Positions 61,398 through 64,000 of a DNA stretch of 64,000 nt are shown one piece after another. The position numbers and the translations under genes were made by a program. The notes under the pieces were generated by a model, which saw only the letters and a list, made by a program, of their open reading frames with translations, was not told the DNA's origin and made no database searches. Source of the stretch: Scybalomonas sp905214925 (lineage in GTDB: Bacteria > Bacillota > Clostridia > Lachnospirales > Lachnospiraceae); the NCBI GenBank assembly GCA_905214925.1, contig CAJMOB010000014.1, positions 1-64,000 of the forward strand, written 5' to 3'. Numbering within the stretch: position 1 is the first letter of the stretch; each line of letters begins with the position of its first letter.

Positions 61398-62639
61398 TTA
61401 TTCTGGTAATCGTCCCTCATACATAATGCTCAGTTTACCATAGACCTGTGCCCAGTTCCGAATCGTTGTTGTCCATTTTTTCGTAGCTTCAAAAGTAGCT
61501 AGATATAGAGCTTTTAAAAGAGCTGTATCACTTGGAAATACACTTCTCTGCCGATTTAACTTCCGATAGGTGGAATTTAGTGACTCAATGGCATTTGTTG
61601 TATAAATGACCTTTCTAACAGTTTCTGAAAACTTGAAAATTGGAGAAATAGCATCCCAATTATCCTTCCAGCGTTTCATGGAATTCGGATATTTCGGAGT
61701 CCATTTTTCTGTCACTCTCTCTAAAGCTGCCAGAGCTTTCTTTTCATCAGCCGCTTGATATATCATTTTCAAATCTGTGGCAACTGCTTTTCTGTCCTTA
61801 TCCGGAACATACTTTAAGGTATTCCTTACTTGATGAACGATACATCTTTGATATTCTGTCTTAGGAAATGCGGCAGCAATCGCTTCTTTGATACCAGTAA
61901 GTCCATCTGCACAGAGGATCAGGATATCTTTTACACCACGATTTTTTAATTCGTTTAAAACAGAGAGCCAATACTTTGAACTTTCATTTTCTCCAATGCT
62001 GATTGTAAGTACTTCTTTCTTACCTTCCGCATTAATCCCCAAAATGACATACGCAGCAAGCTTTCTTATCATTCCATTATCACGAACGGAATAATGAATT
62101 GCATCAATATATAGGATTGGATAAACTTCATCTAAAGGTCGATTCTGCCAGTCTTCAATCTGTGGAAGAATCTTATCGGTAACGTCTGATATAAAACCTT
62201 CTGATGTTTCAAAACCATAAATATCTTCGATTGTTTCTGAAATTTGTCGGATTGTCATGCCTTTGGCATACATAGAAATGATTTTCTGATCAATATCTGA
62301 AATGTCTTTTTGGCGTTTCTTTACTACTTGAGGTTCAAAGGTTGATTTTCTGTCTTGTGGAACCTCAATCTCCATAGAACCATAACAACTATTTACTCTT
62401 TTTCGCTTATAACCGTTGCGATAGTCATCACTATCAGAACGCTCTGATTTTTCATATCCCAAGTGGTCATTCATTTCCACTTCCATCATTTCTTTGATGG
62501 TTCCACCAAGAAGATCTTTCAGAGCATCCTGAATATCTTCAGCTGATTGGATATCATATTCTTCCAAGAGCTGGTGAATGATGTTACGTTTTCCTTCTGT
62601 CATTTGCACTCTGTGTATCGGTTTCTTTTCTCTTGCCAT
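61398..62639 (-). CDS. IS256-family transposase
   Basis: 413 aa, apparently intact. Mutator/IS256 signature with DDE residues D179 (YIDAIHY), D245 (LCADGLTG) and E352 (TNAIESLN), the CIVHQVRNTLKYV segment and a C-terminal RNWAQVYGKLSIMYEGRLP. AAGGAGGCC lies before the ATG. It catalyses copy-and-paste movement of the element. Confidence 0.95.
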   Translation of the reverse strand: MAREKKPIHRVQMTEGKRNIIHQLLEEYDIQSAEDIQDALKDLLGGTIKEMMEVEMNDHLGYEKSERSDSDDYRNGYKRKRVNSCYGSMEIEVPQDRKSTFEPQVVKKRQKDISDIDQKIISMYAKGMTIRQISETIEDIYGFETSEGFISDVTDKILPQIEDWQNRPLDEVYPILYIDAIHYSVRDNGMIRKLAAYVILGINAEGKKEVLTISIGENESSKYWLSVLNELKNRGVKDILILCADGLTGIKEAIAAAFPKTEYQRCIVHQVRNTLKYVPDKDRKAVATDLKMIYQAADEKKALAALERVTEKWTPKYPNSMKRWKDNWDAISPIFKFSETVRKVIYTTNAIESLNSTYRKLNRQRSVFPSDTALLKALYLATFEATKKWTTTIRNWAQVYGKLSIMYEGRLPE

Positions 62640-62704
62640 AATAAAAGGCCTCCTTATGATAATTTATTTTATCATAGAAGACCTTTTTTGACACTATTTA
62701 CAGA

Positions 62705-62818
62705 AAAAGTTTCACACACTCGGCCCTTGCATAATAAGTTTCACTTCCAATATCACTACCAACGATTAAAGTTTTTTCCGTAATAGATGCAATTTTGCGT
62801 TTTATGTGTTATAATTCA
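62705..62818 (-). pseudogene. IS110-family transposase N-terminal fragment
   Basis: ATG at 62818 opens MNYNT and, after a small frameshift, the next frame reads KRKIASITEKTLIVGSDIGS then ETYYARA, the conserved start of IS110-family DEDD transposases including the first catalytic Asp (VGSDIG). The sequence is cut off at the IS256-family element, and I found no IS110 sequence on its far side. Confidence 0.75.
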
Positions 62819-62824
62819 TTTTAG

Positions 62825-62889
62825 ATACCTCAGTGTAAAATAAGATTACTAACCAGCTAAGTCAGTAATCTTATTTTACACTGAGGTAT
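62825..62889. repeat. Perfect 26-bp-stem hairpin
   Basis: Arms 62825-62850 and 62864-62889 are fully complementary with a 13-nt loop and TTTTTTT after the right arm. It may be a terminator that shields the IS110 remnant or the next operon, or a palindromic mobile-element end. The rest of 62890-63228 is very AT-rich and without a gene. Confidence 0.75.
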
Positions 62890-63171
62890 TTTTTTCTCAA
62901 CCTTCTTTCTCGGAATTCCCTATATTTGAATTATACAAGAAGCTCCCTTGTGACTTGAAATTGTAAATCTTTGTTATTTAAATTTATTATATCTGAAGAC
63001 ATATTTTGTGTCTATGATATTGACATAGAGCCAAATTATTTCATAGTTATTATATAAGTATATTAAATAATATATATATATTATATTAGTTTATATTTTT
63101 TATCAATTATAGACTAATCGTTTTATAAAAAATCATTTTCTATTTTCATATAATATGCTATAATCGTTTAT

Positions 63172-63200
63172 ATATTAATATATCATAAACATATTAATAT
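63172..63200 (+). promoter_or_regulatory. Candidate operator of the second blaI-blaR1 operon
   Basis: Two copies of the 10-bp palindrome ATATTAATAT (63172-63181 and 63191-63200), 19 bp centre to centre (about two helix turns), lie just before the ribosome site GAAAGGAG of blaI. Confidence 0.5.
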
Positions 63201-63228
63201 AATAAAAATAAGAAAGGAGCCTATCAAA

Positions 63229-63585
63229 ATGTGTAAAAAAAAGAAACCTTTATCGAAAACAGAATTTAAATTTATGGAATTTATTTGGAAACACCCTACT
63301 GGCATTCAAAGTGGAGAAATTTTTAAACATTTTTCTCAAGCACGTTCTACTCAAAGTAATATTTTAAAGAATATTGTTGCCAAAGGATTTTTAACTGTTC
63401 AACAAAAAGGTTTGCATTTTCTTTATATTCCTAACATAACAAAAGAAGAATATAAAAAAATGTTTTCAGAACAACGTGTTGGTAAACTTGAAAAATTGAT
63501 TTTATCATTTTTTCAACAAAAAAAATTATCAGAGGATGAAATTTCACGTTTACAAGATTTTTTAGAGGATTTAAAAAATGAATAA
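63229..63585 (+). CDS. blaI: BlaI/MecI-family repressor (second copy)
   Basis: 118 aa, clearly related to the protein at 41054-41422 (shared LSKTE-F-FM--IW--P-GI, the TQSNILKNIVAKGFL helix, KGLHFLYIPNITKEEYKKM and KLSEDEI). Winged helix plus dimerisation region. GAAAGGAG before the ATG. It overlaps the following blaR1 by eight bases. Confidence 0.88.
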   Translation: MCKKKKPLSKTEFKFMEFIWKHPTGIQSGEIFKHFSQARSTQSNILKNIVAKGFLTVQQKGLHFLYIPNITKEEYKKMFSEQRVGKLEKLILSFFQQKKLSEDEISRLQDFLEDLKNE

Positions 63586-64000
63586 ATTTTTAATTATTCT
63601 ATTTTCTATTTCCATCTCTGGAAGTATTTTGTTCTTATTATTTATATTATTGGATAAAATTTTGCCTTCTCATTATGTCCACTGGCAACTAAGTGCATTG
63701 AAAAGTTTATTATTATTATTTTTAATTCCTGAGTTTTTAATTCCTTATTATTATTTTTCAATCCACTCTTATTCTTTTTCACTATCTAAATTTGAAATAA
63801 ACAATTGGATAGTTTCCGAACAAAATATAGAAAAAATTATTAATAAACAATTATATCTTTTATCTTGTATTATTTTCTTGATTTGGTTTTTAGGATTCAT
63901 TTTTATGCTCTTTATAAGCCTTATTAAAAGTAAGAAAACTTTCAGTTTACTTATTCAAACTTCTAAAAAGATAGATATAACATCAATTAATAGTTTACAT
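63578..64000 (+). CDS. blaR1: BlaR1-family M56 sensor, N-terminal part (cut by the window end)
   Basis: ATG at 63578 opens MNKFLIILFSISISGSILFL, matching the start of the BlaR1-type protein at 39652-41064 (FLISLFSISIAGSVLFFF, LIDKIL versus LLDKIL). Two membrane helices, an external loop (SEQNIEKIINKQ) and a third helix (LLSCIIFLIWFLGFIFMLFI) are visible over 141 residues. The protease motif would lie beyond the window. Confidence 0.85.
   Translation, partial: MNKFLIILFSISISGSILFLLFILLDKILPSHYVHWQLSALKSLLLLFLIPEFLIPYYYFSIHSYSFSLSKFEINNWIVSEQNIEKIINKQLYLLSCIIFLIWFLGFIFMLFISLIKSKKTFSLLIQTSKKIDITSINSLH

Larger units (their letters stand above)
61257..62704 (-). mobile_element. IS256-family insertion sequence
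   Basis: Approximate limits taken from inverted ends: CTGTAAATA...TCTTCTATGATAA occurs near 61258-61282 and, inverted, near 62669-62703. The right copy has about a dozen extra bases between the two blocks, so the left end appears shortened. A GGCGAAA/TTTCGCC hairpin lies inside the left end (about 61288-61318). No clear target duplication was found. Confidence 0.7.

Noticed and set aside
1..64000. CRISPR array, tRNA, rRNA or known riboswitch
   Set aside because: I saw no regularly spaced repeats, no T-arm-like GGTTCGAATCC strings and no GEMM- or T-box-like leader. Short degenerate RNAs could still be missed by eye.

Overview
The window is AT-rich, low-GC Firmicute DNA. Strong AGGAGG-type ribosome sites, a SufCBDSU operon that ends in SufU, a human-type NADP isocitrate dehydrogenase, an EFR1-type flavodoxin/ferredoxin fusion and many lipoprotein and ECF-sigma genes point to an anaerobic gut-type clostridium, most likely Lachnospiraceae. 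I saw no rRNA, tRNA or CRISPR array. All calls were read by eye; no database search was run.

Layout. 1-2300: accessory DNA with a cut-off membrane protein, a 58-aa protein, and a coupled secreted/membrane protein pair. 2295-3542: a glutamate-synthase small-subunit-like flavoprotein with GntR-like palindromes upstream. 3782-10457: a tight five-gene signalling operon (MBL hydrolase, GAF-HD-GYP, FecR, CHASE2-adenylate cyclase, NHL lipoprotein), the most distinctive system here. 10785-16584: a complete oligopeptide ABC transporter (oppABCDF). 16586-23614: metabolic and regulatory genes (PanE-like, radical SAM, aldo/keto reductase with MerR, LysR with a VOC protein, DUF1624). 23802-28801: sufCBDSU with an IscR-like operator. 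28983-34016: a c-di-GMP phosphodiesterase and surface or hypothetical proteins. 34214-35308: an SdpR/SdpI module.

35327-41892 is accessory and eroded: a TnpV transposon-protein fragment, two related exported proteins (one with a cysteine amidase domain), a frameshifted lipoprotein, a second secreted/membrane pair, BlaR1/BlaI, and two tiny membrane-peptide genes. 42046-50816 is dense with envelope-stress functions: an intramembrane-type two-component system, an 11-residue-repeat protein with a small membrane partner, TerD, a receiver-only regulator, an ECF sigma/anti-sigma operon and a Sel1-repeat protein. 51093-56444 holds a diguanylate cyclase, icd and helD.

56441-61224 is a redox cluster (flavodoxins, iron alcohol dehydrogenase, carboxymuconolactone decarboxylase, EFR1 ferredoxin) driven from a MerR-type promoter with a 19-bp spacer. 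Two of its genes are broken. 61257-62818 is an IS256-family element lying against an IS110-family remnant. The window ends in a second blaI/blaR1 pair.

Themes. Second messengers: one adenylate cyclase, one diguanylate cyclase, one EAL and one HD-GYP enzyme. Glutamate supply: icd and the gltD-like gene share a TTGTATAC-type operator over their promoters. Repeated use of BlaI/BlaR1-type and MerR-type control beside genes for exported proteins and redox enzymes.
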